Below are positions 46,067 to 55,296 of a DNA stretch of 64,000 bases, piece after piece. This DNA is from CAYRJA01 sp964424455. Lineage in GTDB: Bacteria; Bacteroidota; Bacteroidia; Chitinophagales; UBA10324. The notes under the pieces are model-generated. The model was not told where the DNA came from, made no database searches, and saw only the letters and a program-made list of their open reading frames with translations. The stretch covers positions 7,122 through 71,121 of the forward strand of contig CAYRJA010000003.1 of the NCBI GenBank assembly GCA_964424455.1, in the 5' to 3' direction. Positions within the stretch are counted from its first letter, which is position 1. Each line of letters begins with the position of its first letter. The translations under genes were made by a program, and so were the position numbers.

Positions 46067-47572
46067 ATGTCAAGGACTTCAATCAAAGAAACATTAATAT
46101 ATCATTACGATTACATTATGATAGGAGGAGGGATTATGAGCGCTACCTTAGCTACTCTCATCAATGAACTTCATCCCGGAAAAAGAGTTGCCATATTTGA
46201 ACGGCTGGGGAAATTTGCACAGGAAAGTTCTGCTGCATGGAACAATGCAGGTACAGGTCACTCCGGATTCTGTGAACTCAATTATACTCCTGCAAAAGCA
46301 GATGGAACTATTGATATTTCAAAAGCAGAGAAAACGGTAGAGGAGTTTGAAGTATCCAAACAGTTTTGGTCATACCTGATTAATAAAGGACACATCAGTT
46401 CTCCAAGAGACTTCATTAACTCCTGTCCGCACATGAGCTTGGTTTTTGGTGAGAAGGATTCTGATTTTCTTAACAGAAGACATAAAGCGCTTACTCAGTC
46501 GCATCTGTTTGCCCCTATGCAGTTCTCATCCGATCATAAAAAACTTCAGGAGTGGATTCCTCTGATAATGAGAAAGAGAAAAGGCAATGAAGCATTGGCT
46601 GCTACTAAAATGGATTTAGGTACAGATGTCAACTTCGGAAGTCTGACAAACAAAATGGAACATTTCCTTACCGATGTATCGGGTGTAGATGTTTTCTTCT
46701 ATCATGAAGTAAAAGATATTGAACCTGATACCAACAACGGATGGCTTCTTGAGGTAAAGGATAGAATTAATAATCACAGGCAGAAATTTACTACTGACTT
46801 TGTATTCATTGGCGCCGGCGGATATGCACTGCCTCTGCTGGAAAGTTCCGGCATAAAAGAAAGTGAAGGTTATGGCGGATTCCCTGTTTCAGGTCAGTGG
46901 TTGGTATCATATAATCAGGAACTTATTAATCAGCATCACGCAAAAGTATATACACAGGCTTCCATAGGTGCGCCGCCTATGTCAGTTCCACATATGGATT
47001 TAAGAATTATTAACGGACAAAAAGCTCTTCTGTTCGGACCGTTTGCAGGATTCTCTACTAAGTTTTTGAAAGAGGGCAGCTACCTCGACTTACCTGAAAG
47101 TGTAAACTATAAAAACATTCGCTCTTTGTTTGGCGCTTGGTGGCACAATATTCCACTCACCAAATATCTGATTGAACAAGTTTCTATGACAAAATCGCAA
47201 CGAATAGCCGCGTTGCGGCAATTTATTAAAGACGCTAAGGAGGAAGATTGGGATTTAAAAATTGCAGGACAGCGGGTTCAGGTAATAAAAAAAGATAAAG
47301 AAGAAGGCGGCATATTAGAGTTCGGTACAGAGGTAGTGGTAAATGAGAAAGGCACATTAGCTTCTTTGCTTGGCGCTTCTCCCGGCGCTTCTACTTCTGT
47401 TTTTATCATGCTGAATATTCTCGAAAAATGCTTTCCTGACAGAGTGAAAAATGAATGGAAGGAAAAACTCTGTGAGATGATTCCTTCCTATGGTCAGCGA
47501 TTATCTCAGCATCCTGAATTAACCGATAAAATCAGAAATTATACTAAGGGAAAATTACAACTGACTTACTAA
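46067..47572 (+). CDS. mqo: Malate:quinone oxidoreductase
   Basis: 501 residues. FAD-binding IMIGGGIMSATLATLI lies near 17-32. Mqo motifs AAWNNAGTGHSGFCELNYTP and TDVNFGSLTNKM follow, then GAGGYALPLLE and PHMDLRIINGQ. It oxidises malate to oxaloacetate and passes electrons to quinone at the membrane, bypassing NAD-linked malate dehydrogenase. The stop is 2 bp from that of the converging ABC transporter gene. Confidence 0.95.
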   Translation: MSRTSIKETLIYHYDYIMIGGGIMSATLATLINELHPGKRVAIFERLGKFAQESSAAWNNAGTGHSGFCELNYTPAKADGTIDISKAEKTVEEFEVSKQFWSYLINKGHISSPRDFINSCPHMSLVFGEKDSDFLNRRHKALTQSHLFAPMQFSSDHKKLQEWIPLIMRKRKGNEALAATKMDLGTDVNFGSLTNKMEHFLTDVSGVDVFFYHEVKDIEPDTNNGWLLEVKDRINNHRQKFTTDFVFIGAGGYALPLLESSGIKESEGYGGFPVSGQWLVSYNQELINQHHAKVYTQASIGAPPMSVPHMDLRIINGQKALLFGPFAGFSTKFLKEGSYLDLPESVNYKNIRSLFGAWWHNIPLTKYLIEQVSMTKSQRIAALRQFIKDAKEEDWDLKIAGQRVQVIKKDKEEGGILEFGTEVVVNEKGTLASLLGASPGASTSVFIMLNILEKCFPDRVKNEWKEKLCEMIPSYGQRLSQHPELTDKIRNYTKGKLQLTY

Positions 47573-47574
47573 GG

Positions 47575-49338
47575 TTAAAGCACTGTAACACTTTTCTTCA
47601 TCTGCATTTCATATAACCGGGCATAGAAGCCGTTTAGCTCAAGCAGTTCTGAATGTGTGCCCATTTCTTTCATTTCTCCATGATCAAGCACTATAATCTT
47701 GTCTGCCTTCTGAATGGTGGAAAGCCGGTGTGCAATAATGATGGATGTGCGGTTTACAATCATTTTATCAATAGCCGCTTGAATCAGTTGCTCTGATTCA
47801 GTGTCAATAGATGAAGTGGCTTCATCTAAAATCAAAATCTTAGGGTCGAATATCAACGCACGCACAAATGAAATAAGTTGCCGTTGCCCGTTTGATAAGG
47901 TAGCGCCGCGCTCTTTTACTTCGTAATCATATCTGCCCGGAAACTTCTCAATAAAATCATGAATACCACAAAGCTTGGCTGCATGGATTACTTCCTCTCT
48001 TTTCACATTGCTGTTTCTCAATGTTATATTTTCCATGATTGATCCGGAGAAGAGAAATACATCCTGTAACACTAATGCAATATTTCTGCGAAGAGAATAC
48101 ACATCATAGTCTTTAATATTTACTCCATCAATATAAATTGTTCCTTTCTGAATTTCATAGAAGCGGTTTAAAATATTAATGATGGATGATTTTCCTGCAC
48201 CGGTTGCTCCCACTATAGCAAGAGTTTCTCCCTGCTTCACTTCAAATGAAATATCTTTCAATACAAAATTCTTTTCATCATAAGCGAACCAGACATTTTC
48301 AAACCGGATATTTCCTGCTATGCTGTTAGCTGTTACAGTTCCTGTGTTTTGCAGTTTATCCTCACTGTCAATTATCTTAAAAACCCGTTCTGCTGCTACC
48401 ATTCCCATCTGTAACGTGTTGAACTTATCTGCCAACATCCGTATCGGACGGAAAAGAAGGTTAATACAAATGATAAATGCATTCAACTGACCGACAGAAG
48501 TATATTCTTTCAGGTATTGCCCTGCCCAGTACCAAACCAGCAACCCCATTGCTACAGCAGAAATAATTTCTACTGCAGGAAAAAAAACAGAATAATAAAA
48601 AATAGAACGAATGTGTGCCGAGCGATGTGCTTTGTTGATTTCTCTGAACTTCTTCATCTCTGATTCTTCCGCATTAAAAATCTGTATCACACTCATTCCT
48701 GTAATATGTTCCTGCAAAAAAGTATTGAGCCGTGCTACCTGATTACGCACATCCGTAAACGATTTACGGATGCCTTCTTTAAAAAAATAAGTTGCAATCA
48801 GCAACAGTGGAAATACACTCATACAAATAAGGGTGATTTTCCATGATGATAGAAACATAAAGGTCAGCACTACAACAATCGTAAGCAAGTCGCTGAGAAT
48901 GGTGATGATACCCTCTGAGAAAATATCATTGATGGTTTCAATATCATTAATTGTTCTTGTGGTTAATACGCCAACCGGAGTCTTATCAAAATACCTTGTA
49001 TTCATACTGAGTAAATGTCCAAACACCCGAACACGCAGATTCTTTATTATAGACTGACCGAGCCAAGCTGTAATAAGTGTAAAGTTGTAGGAAAGGAATC
49101 CCTGGATAAATAATACCACCAACATTACGATGGTCATATTCTGTAGCATTTTCCAGTTGCCTTGTAAAATATATTTATCTATTGTCAACTGAATCAGGTA
49201 GGGATTAAGTACCGATAATCCGGCAATAAGTATTGCGATAAGAACAGCAATGTAAAACCTACGTTTGTATGGACCTACCAATCGCAATACACGCAGCAGT
49301 AAATTAAAATCAATAACTCTATCGAGCAGTTTCTTCAT
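47575..49338 (-). CDS. ABC exporter, fused permease and ATPase
   Basis: 587 residues. Residues about 20-310 are the six-helix ABC exporter domain; about 335-575 is the ATPase with Walker A GATGAGKSS near 374, Q-loop LQDVFLFSG, signature LSNGQRQL, Walker B ILILDEATSSID and H-loop IAHRLST. This is the MsbA/MDR half-transporter layout that works as a homodimer. Lipid or drug export is possible; substrate not shown. It starts 4 bp after the truA stop, so it is cotranscribed with truA. Confidence 0.88.
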   Translation of the reverse strand: MKKLLDRVIDFNLLLRVLRLVGPYKRRFYIAVLIAILIAGLSVLNPYLIQLTIDKYILQGNWKMLQNMTIVMLVVLFIQGFLSYNFTLITAWLGQSIIKNLRVRVFGHLLSMNTRYFDKTPVGVLTTRTINDIETINDIFSEGIITILSDLLTIVVVLTFMFLSSWKITLICMSVFPLLLIATYFFKEGIRKSFTDVRNQVARLNTFLQEHITGMSVIQIFNAEESEMKKFREINKAHRSAHIRSIFYYSVFFPAVEIISAVAMGLLVWYWAGQYLKEYTSVGQLNAFIICINLLFRPIRMLADKFNTLQMGMVAAERVFKIIDSEDKLQNTGTVTANSIAGNIRFENVWFAYDEKNFVLKDISFEVKQGETLAIVGATGAGKSSIINILNRFYEIQKGTIYIDGVNIKDYDVYSLRRNIALVLQDVFLFSGSIMENITLRNSNVKREEVIHAAKLCGIHDFIEKFPGRYDYEVKERGATLSNGQRQLISFVRALIFDPKILILDEATSSIDTESEQLIQAAIDKMIVNRTSIIIAHRLSTIQKADKIIVLDHGEMKEMGTHSELLELNGFYARLYEMQMKKSVTVL

Positions 49339-49342
49339 TTAG

Positions 49343-50107
49343 TTAATCAAAATAATTATCAGGATATCTCACCTCAATTAATGTTAAACCATTAGCCGGT
49401 GCAGAAAAGTTCGTCTTATCAGGCTGCCGGCTTAAAATAATTTTCTCAAAATCTTCAACAGAGAGTTTACCTCTTCCTACCTGAATCATAGTTGCCACTA
49501 ATCCGCGCACCATACCGCGCAAAAACCGGTTGGCGCTTACTATAAAAATCAATTCGTTTTCGCTCTTGTTATGCTTCCATTCTGCACGGGAAATAAAACA
49601 AAGTGAAGTTTTCACCTGAGTCCGCTTCTTGCTGAATGCCATATAATCAGTATGATGAAATAGTTTTTCCGCTGCCTCATTTAACCTGTCTGCATCAATT
49701 TCTGTATAGGGATAATAATAGGCAACCGCTGCGTTGAATGGATTTTTACGGTATGAAATAACATATCTGTATGTTCTGCCAATGGCATCAAAGCGGGCAT
49801 TACATTTTGTGTTTACAGGAAAAATATTTTTTACCACCACATCATCCGGAAGCATAAAGTTAATCCGCCAGATAAATTTATCCGGCAACGGATTAATAGC
49901 ATCAAAGTGTAAAAAATTCTGCTGTGCATGAACGCCTTTATCCGTACGGCTGCTTCCCTGTGAAGTAATTTCTTCCCGGAAAAGAATGGAGAGCTGTTCA
50001 TTCAATACCTGCTGAACCGTGTAGCCCGCATTCTTCTGTACTTGCCATCCGTTAAAGTTTGTGCCTTTGTAAGCCACCTCAAGAAAATATCTCTGAAAAG
50101 GGTGCAT
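49343..50107 (-). CDS. truA: tRNA pseudouridine synthase A
   Basis: 254 residues. Catalytic Asp is in SSRTDKGVHAQQNFLHF near 56. Other motifs: KGTNFNGWQVQ at the N-terminus, TYRYVISYRKNPF, and FLRGMVRGLVATMIQVGRGK near 206. It modifies tRNA positions 38-40. It is followed by the ABC exporter gene and preceded 14 bp upstream by the HEPN toxin gene. Confidence 0.95.
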   Translation of the reverse strand: MHPFQRYFLEVAYKGTNFNGWQVQKNAGYTVQQVLNEQLSILFREEITSQGSSRTDKGVHAQQNFLHFDAINPLPDKFIWRINFMLPDDVVVKNIFPVNTKCNARFDAIGRTYRYVISYRKNPFNAAVAYYYPYTEIDADRLNEAAEKLFHHTDYMAFSKKRTQVKTSLCFISRAEWKHNKSENELIFIVSANRFLRGMVRGLVATMIQVGRGKLSVEDFEKIILSRQPDKTNFSAPANGLTLIEVRYPDNYFD

Positions 50108-50121
50108 TCCGTTTTCTAATA

Positions 50122-50457
50122 TTAAAACTGTGCCCCTTTTAATTCCAACTGCAGGGGAGGAAGGTCAATCTGAATAATATCCCAAACTACATCGTAATTC
50201 ACTCCGAAATAATCATGCACTAAACGGTTGCGAAGATCTGCCATCTCTTTAAATGGAATGTGTGGATTCTTAGAGCGAAAGGATTCAGAAAAAAGTTTTG
50301 CTGCTTCTCCAATAATCAGCAAGTTTCTTATAACCGCATCCTGAGTCTTTAAATCGTCTGTTAACTGTTCATACTTATATCCCTTCAAATATTGCTGAAT
50401 GCGTGAAATAGATTCAAGAATGTCCTGTACCAAAAGTTTATCTTCCCGTTTAGACAT
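50122..50457 (-). CDS. HepT-like HEPN ribonuclease toxin
   Basis: 111 residues, DUF86/HepT type. The catalytic R-x4-6-H motif is R76-N-R-L-V-H81, followed by D and Y83 (HDYFGVNY), which are the residues AMPylated by MntA in studied pairs. It is an RNA-cleaving toxin neutralised by its partner. Its gene overlaps mntA by 8 bp, the usual antitoxin-first order. Confidence 0.85.
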   Translation of the reverse strand: MSKREDKLLVQDILESISRIQQYLKGYKYEQLTDDLKTQDAVIRNLLIIGEAAKLFSESFRSKNPHIPFKEMADLRNRLVHDYFGVNYDVVWDIIQIDLPPLQLELKGAQF

Positions 50458-50752
50458 ATTCCACTTCTTTCAAAATTCTTTCCGCTACTTCTTTAGCCCG
50501 AATACTTTTGACTCCTGCTGGTGTAAGAATATCTACAGGTCGCTGAAATTTCTCTTCAAGATAATCGGCAAGATTAAAAAAACGAAACCCTGCCGGTTTA
50601 TTAAATTCAATTATAAAATCAATATCACTATTAGCTGTGGCTAATCCTTTCACGAAAGAACCAAAAAGTCCAACTCTCTTCACACCAAAATACTCCTGAA
50701 GGAAGGGAAGTTCTTCCTTGATTTTTTCTTTTATTAATGATTTACTCAGCAT
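50450..50752 (-). CDS. MntA-like nucleotidyltransferase antitoxin
   Basis: 100 residues from ATG at 50752 (MLSKSLIKEKIKEE). A start four codons upstream would lie inside the promoter box, so it is rejected. The minimal nucleotidyltransferase motif is GS at 31-32 and D43-x-D45 (LFGSFVKGLATANSDIDF). MntA antitoxins AMPylate the HEPN toxin Tyr. Forms an operon with the HepT-like gene, overlap 8 bp. Confidence 0.85.
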   Translation of the reverse strand: MLSKSLIKEKIKEELPFLQEYFGVKRVGLFGSFVKGLATANSDIDFIIEFNKPAGFRFFNLADYLEEKFQRPVDILTPAGVKSIRAKEVAERILKEVEYV

Positions 50753-50761
50753 AGTTACTTG

Positions 50762-50769
50762 CAAATTTA
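50762..50769 (-). promoter_or_regulatory. Minus-strand TAAATTTG promoter box for mntA-hepT
   Basis: Reverse complement CAAATTTA, an exact TAnnTTTG match with 9 bp to the ATG at 50752. It decides the mntA start and makes a very short leader likely. Confidence 0.6.
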
Positions 50770-50770
50770 C

Positions 50771-51967
50771 TTATACTCTTTCATAAACTACTGCTGCTCC
50801 CTGACCTACCCCCACACACATGGTTGCTAAACCATAGCGCACTTTTCTTTTCTTCATTTCATGTAACAGCGTTGCAGAAATGCGGGAACCTGAACATCCC
50901 AAAGGATGACCGATAGCGATAGAACCACCGTTTACATTTATTTTAGAAACATCCAGATTCAACTCGCGGATGCAGGCAATGGATTGCGATGCAAATGCCT
51001 CATTCAACTCAATTAAATCCAAATCATTTACAGAAATACCGGCGCGCTTCAATACCTTTTTTGTAGCCGGAACGGGACCTGTTCCCATATAAGCAGGGTC
51101 AACACCTGCAGAGGCAGATGTCACTACCCTTGCCATCGGCGTAAGATTCATTTCTTTCACCGCTTTATCCGAAGCCAGAATCAAACAAGCTGCCCCGTCA
51201 TTTATTCCTGAGGAATTTCCTGCTGTTACAGTTCCACCTTTTTTAAATGCCGGCTTTAATCCTGCCAGCTTTTCTAAAGAAGTTTCCCGAGGCGGTTCAT
51301 CCTTACTGAAAATCATTTCCTCCCCTTTGCTGTTGTAAACATTTACAGGAATCAACTCCTCTCTGAACTTCTGTGCCTTATGTGCGGCAGCATATTTTTC
51401 TTGTGATAACAGTGCAAACCGGTCTTGTTCTTCTCTGGAAATCTTCCATTTCTCTGCTACATTCTCCGCAGTTTCCCCCATGGAATAAGGATAGTGTATA
51501 TCCGTAAGTTTTTTATTGGCAAACCGCCAGCCGATAGTTGAGTCATAAATTTCGGTTTTTCGACTAAATCCTTTTTCTGATTTTGACATGACAAATGGCG
51601 CCCGTGTCATACTCTCTACTCCCCCTGCAAGATAAATATCTCCTTCACCGCACTTAATAGCCCGCGCTGCATCCATAACAGACTGTAACCCTGAAGCACA
51701 CAGCCGGTTAACTGTAACACCTCCAACTTCTACAGGTAATCCTGCGAGCAGCGCTGCCATGCGGGCAACATCACGGTTATCTTCGCCTGCCTGATTAGCA
51801 TCACCAAAAATTACATCCTCAATCCGGCTGACATCCACATTTGGATTGCGTTTGATAATTTCTTTAATCACTAATGCGGCTAAATCATCCGGACGAACAG
51901 AACTTAATGCTCCACCATACTTTCCAATAGGTGTGCGCACTACATCAATTATATATACTTCATTCAT
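50771..51967 (-). CDS. Acetyl-CoA C-acyltransferase (thiolase)
   Basis: 398 residues. The acylated nucleophile Cys90 lies in VNRLCASGLQSV. The His motif is NEAFASQ near 340, then GGSIAIGHPLGCSGSR, and the second Cys is in TMCVGVGQGAA near 385. The enzyme makes or breaks 3-ketoacyl-CoA. Sequence such as GQGAAVVYERV fits degradative thiolases (FadA/PcaF group); which pathway is not clear, as no other beta-oxidation gene lies nearby except the divergent HCDH-like one. Confidence 0.92.
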   Translation of the reverse strand: MNEVYIIDVVRTPIGKYGGALSSVRPDDLAALVIKEIIKRNPNVDVSRIEDVIFGDANQAGEDNRDVARMAALLAGLPVEVGGVTVNRLCASGLQSVMDAARAIKCGEGDIYLAGGVESMTRAPFVMSKSEKGFSRKTEIYDSTIGWRFANKKLTDIHYPYSMGETAENVAEKWKISREEQDRFALLSQEKYAAAHKAQKFREELIPVNVYNSKGEEMIFSKDEPPRETSLEKLAGLKPAFKKGGTVTAGNSSGINDGAACLILASDKAVKEMNLTPMARVVTSASAGVDPAYMGTGPVPATKKVLKRAGISVNDLDLIELNEAFASQSIACIRELNLDVSKINVNGGSIAIGHPLGCSGSRISATLLHEMKKRKVRYGLATMCVGVGQGAAVVYERV

Positions 51968-52092
51968 AATTTTATTTTAAATCGTGTTGAATACTTCTGA
52001 AATAACTTACTGATTATTCACATTATTCAGAATGACGGTCAGCAAAAATAATTTCTTTAGCCGATTACACCGATAAAGAAGATTTCAGCAGT

Positions 52093-52100
52093 TAAATTTG
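52093..52100 (+). promoter_or_regulatory. TAAATTTG promoter box for DUF4293 gene
   Basis: Exact TAnnTTTG match 17 bp upstream of ATG 52118. Confidence 0.55.
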
Positions 52101-52117
52101 TCCCTAAAATCGTATTT

Positions 52118-52549
52118 ATGCTTCAGCGTATTCAAACTGTTTATATTCTGCTTTCAATCATAGCAACGGGGCTTTTATTTGTGTTTCCTGTTTGGACGAA
52201 TGGCGCTACAGCCGGTGTTTCCATCGGAAGTATCGGCGCCGGTACGCATATCATATTGATGATGGTTTGGTTAGTTATGATATTGTTACAGTTTGTTCCT
52301 TTGTTTCTTTATAAACACAGAAAGAGACAAATTACTTTTTGCAAAGTTGGCATCTTCATGAATTTCATCTTTATAGCTCTTGCATTAATCTTTATTAACG
52401 AAGAGAAAAATCTGTTTAGTAATTTCTACATTCAGGATTTCAGAATAGGGGCTCTACTTCCTTTTGCTTCTGTTCTGTTTCTTTTCCTCGCCACTAAAAA
52501 TATCAGGAAAGATGAAGAGTTAGTACGCTCAATGGACAGACTGAGATAA
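52118..52549 (+). CDS. DUF4293 membrane protein
   Basis: 143 residues with four membrane helices (LLSIIATGLLFVFPVW; HIILMMVWLVMILLQFVPLFLY; ICMNFIFIALALIF-like third helix; ALLPFASVLFLFLA). The N-terminal MLQRIQTVYILL is the hallmark start of DUF4293, which is specific to Bacteroidota. Function unknown. Single-gene unit with its own promoter box. Confidence 0.85.
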   Translation: MLQRIQTVYILLSIIATGLLFVFPVWTNGATAGVSIGSIGAGTHIILMMVWLVMILLQFVPLFLYKHRKRQITFCKVGIFMNFIFIALALIFINEEKNLFSNFYIQDFRIGALLPFASVLFLFLATKNIRKDEELVRSMDRLR

Positions 52550-52570
52550 CCGTTGTCCATCCTATCAATA

Positions 52571-53077
52571 TTACTGCTGTAACACTATCCAGCTACCGTC
52601 TGCTTTAAACTTCAGGTGCGACATGGTTAAATCTTCAGCATAAATTTTTACAGTATTGTCACCCGGAAATTCACAATGATCTTGTCCGTTAATAGTGGTG
52701 AAGAGTTTATAGTCCACTTCAAACTCTGCTTTCTTGTAAATATGAACTTCAAATGCAGCAGGCGCACTGCGATAGGCAATCAGCATTTCAGGTTTTCCGT
52801 CGCCGTCAATGTCAAATTCACTTACCTGACCATAAATATAATCCGGTGAAGGTTTCAGCATCTCTGTTTCTTTTCCATTCTTGATAAGCTTAAAAATCAT
52901 TTGTCCTTCATTGTTCTGAATCAAAAGTGCAGAACCGTCTTTCAGTTTTACCTGTGTCATTTTTCTGCTTCCCTTTAAAAGGAAATCACTGTTTTTTACT
53001 CCCTTAATTATTTCCTGTGCTTGTGTGAAAGAAACAGCAGAAAATGAAATGATAAATGCAAAAAGAATTTTTTTCAT
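52571..53077 (-). CDS. Secreted protein with calcium-loop-like DxDGDG
   Basis: 168 residues. Signal peptide (MKKILFAFIISFSAVSFTQA). A single FG-GAP/EF-like loop, FDIDGDGKPEMLIAY, lies near 90. The rest is beta-rich and ends SHLKFKADGSWIVLQQ. I do not recognise a family; it looks like a small periplasmic or surface protein. Lies convergent to the DUF4293 gene with 21 bp between the stops. Confidence 0.65.
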   Translation of the reverse strand: MKKILFAFIISFSAVSFTQAQEIIKGVKNSDFLLKGSRKMTQVKLKDGSALLIQNNEGQMIFKLIKNGKETEMLKPSPDYIYGQVSEFDIDGDGKPEMLIAYRSAPAAFEVHIYKKAEFEVDYKLFTTINGQDHCEFPGDNTVKIYAEDLTMSHLKFKADGSWIVLQQ

Positions 53078-53149
53078 TGAATGTATTGGATTTGAATTTC
53101 TGACTTAGAAAAAATCATGCCTGAATCAGCGAGCCAAAAATAAAAGATT

Positions 53150-53833
53150 TCATTGCATACTCAACTTCCCGAGAATATCATCTGTAAACATTTCATTCAT
53201 ATTATGACTTCCAATCTGTTTTATTTTTTCCTGCGATATTCTATAAACTCTTTTTCCGCCCCACGCTTTATTTTCAAAGGGAGAAATATCCTTTAAGTCG
53301 CTTACCGGATTTACTATAAAGAATTCTGAGCTTGGTAAAACAATCCATAAGAAAACAGATCCAAAGGAGATGGCATGCTTCACTTTTGTTTCTTTCATAT
53401 CATACCCCTCTTTCATCTCTTTGCGAGCCATCTGCAATTCAACCGGCTGAAAACCGGTATCCCAGTCCAGCATAATGTCCGGCTGAGTAGAAATATTTTC
53501 ATTTATTTTTTTTTCAACCAACCGGTTTCTGTCTGTACCGTTTAGTTGGATTGAGACCTTCTTATTCAGCTCGTTCAGTCTTTGTTTCAGCCAAACATTT
53601 GCAATCAAATCTTCTATCAGCCAAGCATCAATCAGGTCATAGAGATATTCTGAAGTATTTCGTCTATCCCAGAAATACTTGTCTATTGTAAAGGGTTGAG
53701 TTTTTAAGCGTTCAATTTCTTTTTGTAATCGTTTGTCATATTGTTTCAAATATTCAGAAACTGTAACAGCATTCACATTCCACTGTTTAGGTAGTAAAGA
53801 ATATTTCTGGATGAAGGAGCGCCGGTCTGTCAT
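53150..53833 (-). CDS. Uncharacterised protein, possible PD-(D/E)XK nuclease fold
   Basis: 227 residues, no signal peptide or membrane span. An N-terminal helical half (EYLKQYDKRLQKEIERLKTQ) is followed by a segment TQPDIMLDWDTGF then PVELQMARKE, whose D-x(n)-E-x-Q spacing resembles a PD-(D/E)XK core, and by a hydrophobic strand SVFLWIVLP. The charged middle and the acid-acid spacing suggest DNA binding. No methylase partner is adjacent. This call is weak; I can only say it is probably a soluble protein. Confidence 0.4.
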   Translation of the reverse strand: MTDRRSFIQKYSLLPKQWNVNAVTVSEYLKQYDKRLQKEIERLKTQPFTIDKYFWDRRNTSEYLYDLIDAWLIEDLIANVWLKQRLNELNKKVSIQLNGTDRNRLVEKKINENISTQPDIMLDWDTGFQPVELQMARKEMKEGYDMKETKVKHAISFGSVFLWIVLPSSEFFIVNPVSDLKDISPFENKAWGGKRVYRISQEKIKQIGSHNMNEMFTDDILGKLSMQ

Positions 53834-53918
53834 ACAATAGATTTAGAAAGGTAGAAGAATTTTTGATTTTGTATTCACTCTATTATCAGTCATATAATTG
53901 TAAATAAATATACTAAGC

Positions 53919-53936
53919 TGTAACACAGATGTTACA
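53919..53936. promoter_or_regulatory. Perfect dyad TGTAACA-N4-TGTTACA upstream of ndh
   Basis: TGTAACACAGATGTTACA is a perfect 7+7 inverted repeat with a 4-bp spacer. It ends 25 bp before the TACCTTTG box. Its centre is about 48 bp upstream of the likely start site, a distance used by activators. The arms equal the iterated word, so it may be chance joining of two copies. Confidence 0.5.
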
Positions 53937-53961
53937 ATATGGCACTTAGACAAAGTAGCCG

Positions 53962-53969
53962 TACCTTTG
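53962..53969 (+). promoter_or_regulatory. TACCTTTG promoter box for ndh
   Basis: Exact TAnnTTTG match, 22 bp before ATG 53992. Confidence 0.6.
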
Positions 53970-53991
53970 TATCACACATTATATATTTCGT

Positions 53992-55296
53992 ATGCTTAAT
54001 ATTCCGTATTCAGAAAGTCCGCGCGTTGTGATAATCGGCGGTGGCTTTGGCGGAATTAATCTTGCCAAATCTCTTCGTAAAAAAAAATTTCAGGTCGTTC
54101 TGCTTGACAGAAACAATTACCATCTTTTTCAACCCTTGTTATATCAGGTGGCTACCGGCGGACTCGACCCCGGGAGTATCGCTTTCCCACTGAGAAAAAT
54201 TCTATCGGGAGATCAGAATTCCTTTTTCAGAATCTGTGAAGTACAAAAAATTATTCCTGAAAAGAGTGAGGTTGAAACTTCTATCGGTTCACTTCACTAC
54301 GATTACTTAGTAATAGCAACCGGAACTACTACCAATTATTTTGGGATGGATAGTTTTAAGAAAAATTCCTTACCCATGAAATCTGTAACAGAGGCTCTTG
54401 ACATACGCAGTTTTGTGTTACAGAATTTTGAAACGGCTCTTGACACTAAAGACAATAATGAAAAGGAAGCGCTAATCAATTTTGTAATCGTGGGCGGCGG
54501 ACCCGCCGGAGTGGAACTTGCCGGAGCGCTTGGTGAAATGCGGCGTTTTGTTTTGCCGGATGATTATCCTGAAATTGATTTCAGGAAGATGAGGGTTTAT
54601 CTGTTTGAAGCCGGAGCAAGACTGTTGCCGGGTATGTCAGAAAAATCATCGGCTTTAGCTAAAAAGTATCTGGAGCAACTTAGTGTTACAGTTTTATTAA
54701 ACAAACGGGTAGATGATTACGACGGCGCTAATGTGAAATTCACTCCAATGAATGACAAATCAGGGAAAGTACAGTCTATCGCAGTAAAAACCGTTTTGTG
54801 GACAGCCGGTGTGGAAGGCACGTTGATAAATGGCATTCCTGAAAATACTGTAACACGTGGTAAGCGAATAAAGGTGGACAGCTATAACAAAGTCATAGGC
54901 ACAGAAAATATTTTTGCAATCGGCGATATTGCTGCAATGGAATCGAAGGAACTACCTAAAGGACATCCGCAACTTGCCCCTGTTGCCATTCAGCAGGGAA
55001 AAACTTTAGCAAGAAATCTTAGCTTGATAGTAGCGGGTAAAAGTAGCTCGCTTGTGCCTTTCAAATATTTTGACAAAGGAATTATGGCAACTGTTGGTCG
55101 TAATCGTGCTGTTGCAGAAACATTAAGACTACAACTCGGCGGTTGGATTGCATGGCAGGCATGGCTGTGGGCACACTTATTATTCCTGATTGGTTTTAGG
55201 AATAAAATTGCCGTATTGTTAGACTGGATATGGAATTACATCACTTACGACAGAGCTATCCGGTTAATTATTCATCCGTTTAAAAGAGATAGCTGA
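53992..55296 (+). CDS. ndh: Type II NADH:quinone oxidoreductase
   Basis: 434 residues. Two GxGxxG dinucleotide folds: VVIIGGGFGGINLAKSL at 12-28 (FAD) and FVIVGGGPAGVELAGALGEM near 163 (NADH). Late motif NIFAIGDIAAME, then a C-terminal membrane-associating helix region (WQAWLWAHLLFLIGF). It feeds electrons from NADH to quinone without pumping protons. The stop overlaps the next gene start (TGATG), so the two are translationally coupled. Confidence 0.92.
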   Translation: MLNIPYSESPRVVIIGGGFGGINLAKSLRKKKFQVVLLDRNNYHLFQPLLYQVATGGLDPGSIAFPLRKILSGDQNSFFRICEVQKIIPEKSEVETSIGSLHYDYLVIATGTTTNYFGMDSFKKNSLPMKSVTEALDIRSFVLQNFETALDTKDNNEKEALINFVIVGGGPAGVELAGALGEMRRFVLPDDYPEIDFRKMRVYLFEAGARLLPGMSEKSSALAKKYLEQLSVTVLLNKRVDDYDGANVKFTPMNDKSGKVQSIAVKTVLWTAGVEGTLINGIPENTVTRGKRIKVDSYNKVIGTENIFAIGDIAAMESKELPKGHPQLAPVAIQQGKTLARNLSLIVAGKSSSLVPFKYFDKGIMATVGRNRAVAETLRLQLGGWIAWQAWLWAHLLFLIGFRNKIAVLLDWIWNYITYDRAIRLIIHPFKRDS

